Part shown: positions 63,524 to 64,000 of the stretch, piece after piece | How the letters are laid out: each line of letters opens with the position of its first letter | How positions within the stretch are numbered: the stretch's first letter is position 1 | Source of the DNA: Bacteroidota bacterium | GTDB taxonomy: Bacteria; Bacteroidota; Ignavibacteria; Ignavibacteriales; Melioribacteraceae | Reading direction: 5' to 3' | NCBI GenBank assembly: GCA_018818065.1 | Contig: JAHISV010000002.1 | Location: 62,001 to 126,000 of the forward strand | DNA: 64,000 nt | The notes under the pieces: generated by a model | Told to the model about the DNA's origin: nothing | Database searches by the model: none | What the model saw: only the letters and a program-made list of their open reading frames with translations | Program-made: the position numbers and the translations under genes

Positions 63524-63916
63524 TTAAATGCATCTTCTATGGTCAACCATAATACATCTATTCTGAACACCTTGAATGTTATTCTTCGCCATAATGTCCA
63601 TAGTTTCATCATTAACAATCCCTAACTGTAGCCAAAGACACTTTGGGTTAACCGAAAGTATTTCCTCAACCAATTCTGGAATAAACTCAGATTTTCTGAA
63701 CACGTTTATGATATCAATCTGAAATGGTACATCTTTAAGAGAGGCATATACCGGTATTTCACCAGCAATAGAAATGGCGGGATTTACTCCCGCCACCTTA
63801 TAACCATTTGAGTGAAGATAATCTGCAATCATTCTACTAGTTCATGTAGGATTTGAGGATATTCCAACAACCGCAATTGTCTTAGCACCCCTCAATATTT
63901 TGCATACATCACTCAT
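63524..63916 (-). pseudogene. CoA-binding (YccU-like) protein interrupted by in-frame TGA
   Basis: The intact reading would be 130 residues from ATG 63916 to the stop at 63524. The first 24 codons read as a Rossmann start (AKTIAVVGISSNPT), codon 25 is TGA (63844-63842), and the same frame continues as TSRMIADYLHSNGYKVAGVNP through to QNRCIMVDHRR. Alignment by eye to E. coli YccU (SDKPDRPSYRV) places Arg at the TGA, so CGA or AGA changed to TGA is the simplest explanation. A downstream ATG (63832) would miss the nucleotide-binding strand. It could be a genuine pseudogene, a sequencing error or read-through. Confidence 0.8.
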
Positions 63917-63918
63917 AA

Positions 63919-64000
63919 TTATTTGTTTCCCTCATAAGCTTCAATAGGTAAGCAACTGCACACAAGGTTTCTGTCGCCATATGCATCGTTAACACGAGAC
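63919..64000 (-). CDS. gcvP: Glycine dehydrogenase (decarboxylating), C-terminal end (truncated by window)
   Basis: The last 26 residues are visible: SRVNDAYGDRNLVCSCLPIE followed by AYEGNK and TAA at 63921-63919. The YGDRNLVCSC-PxExY pattern is the characteristic C-terminus of GcvP, the P-protein of the glycine cleavage system. The rest of the gene is outside the window. It ends two bases before the ATG of the CoA-binding gene, so the genes are probably co-transcribed. Confidence 0.85.
   Translation of the reverse strand, partial: SRVNDAYGDRNLVCSCLPIEAYEGNK

Noticed and set aside
63842-63844. Selenocysteine insertion at the TGA in the CoA-binding gene
   Set aside because: The family has Arg there, no Cys homologue is known to me, and no hairpin lies at the usual SECIS distance; a nonsense change or base error is simpler.
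1-64000. CRISPR arrays, tRNA or rRNA genes, prophage
   Set aside because: No regularly spaced repeats, cloverleaf-type genes, rRNA-like segments or phage structural genes were recognised.

Overview
The window looks like a chromosomal segment of an anaerobic, fermentative member of the Bacteroidota/Chlorobi group, most likely an Ignavibacteria-type organism. This is inferred from the AT-rich DNA, a secreted protein with a C-terminal NPFNPTT-type (type IX secretion) sorting domain, a GWxTD-domain protein, a 'two-component propeller' sensor kinase, the GlmU-like nucleotidyltransferase variant typical of this group, ClpC plus FloA, and many NAD-linked [FeFe]-hydrogenase genes. No rRNA, tRNA, CRISPR array, prophage or complete insertion sequence was seen. 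The only transposase-like gene is one REP-associated (RAYT) tyrosine transposase.

Layout. 1-7160 (+): the end of a GlmU-like gene, rqcH, a rhodanese/MauE pair, two GT9 glycosyltransferases, a homocysteine methyltransferase and ispE. 7138-14613 (-): two paralogous membrane histidine kinases, a MORN-repeat (YwqK-like) protein and a 1057-residue propeller sensor kinase. 14718-26861 (-): the centrepiece, a ten-gene hydrogenase operon. 27150-28402 (-): purE and a DUF2807 lipoprotein. 28561-41001 (+): a TPR plus triple-AAA+ protein, an ABC exporter, a type IX-secreted propeller protein, a sulfurtransferase/cupin pair, a GWxTD protein and a small lipoprotein. 41070-52644 (-): asd-thrA, a PduT/PduS/SpoIIE-phosphatase group, an M64 peptidase, pyrE, a pterin dehydratase and clpC. 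52927-56451 (+): floA, a small membrane protein and a UvrD-like helicase. 56452-56775: a cluster of short repeats. 56776-64000: ppa (-), a nucleoside-salvage operon cdd-tdk-nupC-punA (+), a RAYT gene (+), then rsmE, a BamA-like protein, a CoA-binding gene broken by an in-frame TGA, and the end of gcvP (all -).

The hydrogenase operon encodes two complete NuoE/NuoF/HydA-type enzymes. The promoter-proximal one has a full-length HydB, the composition of an electron-bifurcating HydABC. The distal one has a stripped-down HydB without the thioredoxin-like and C-terminal ferredoxin domains, suggesting a simple NAD(H)-linked enzyme. Between them lie a histidine kinase fused to an H-cluster-type hydrogenase domain (a probable H2 or redox sensor), two stand-alone receivers and a receiver-PAS-kinase. 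A near-consensus sigma-54 promoter and an upstream 18-bp dyad precede the operon, and an intrinsic terminator follows it. Together these look like a self-contained H2-sensing and H2-metabolism module. The H-cluster maturases HydE, HydF and HydG are not in the window.
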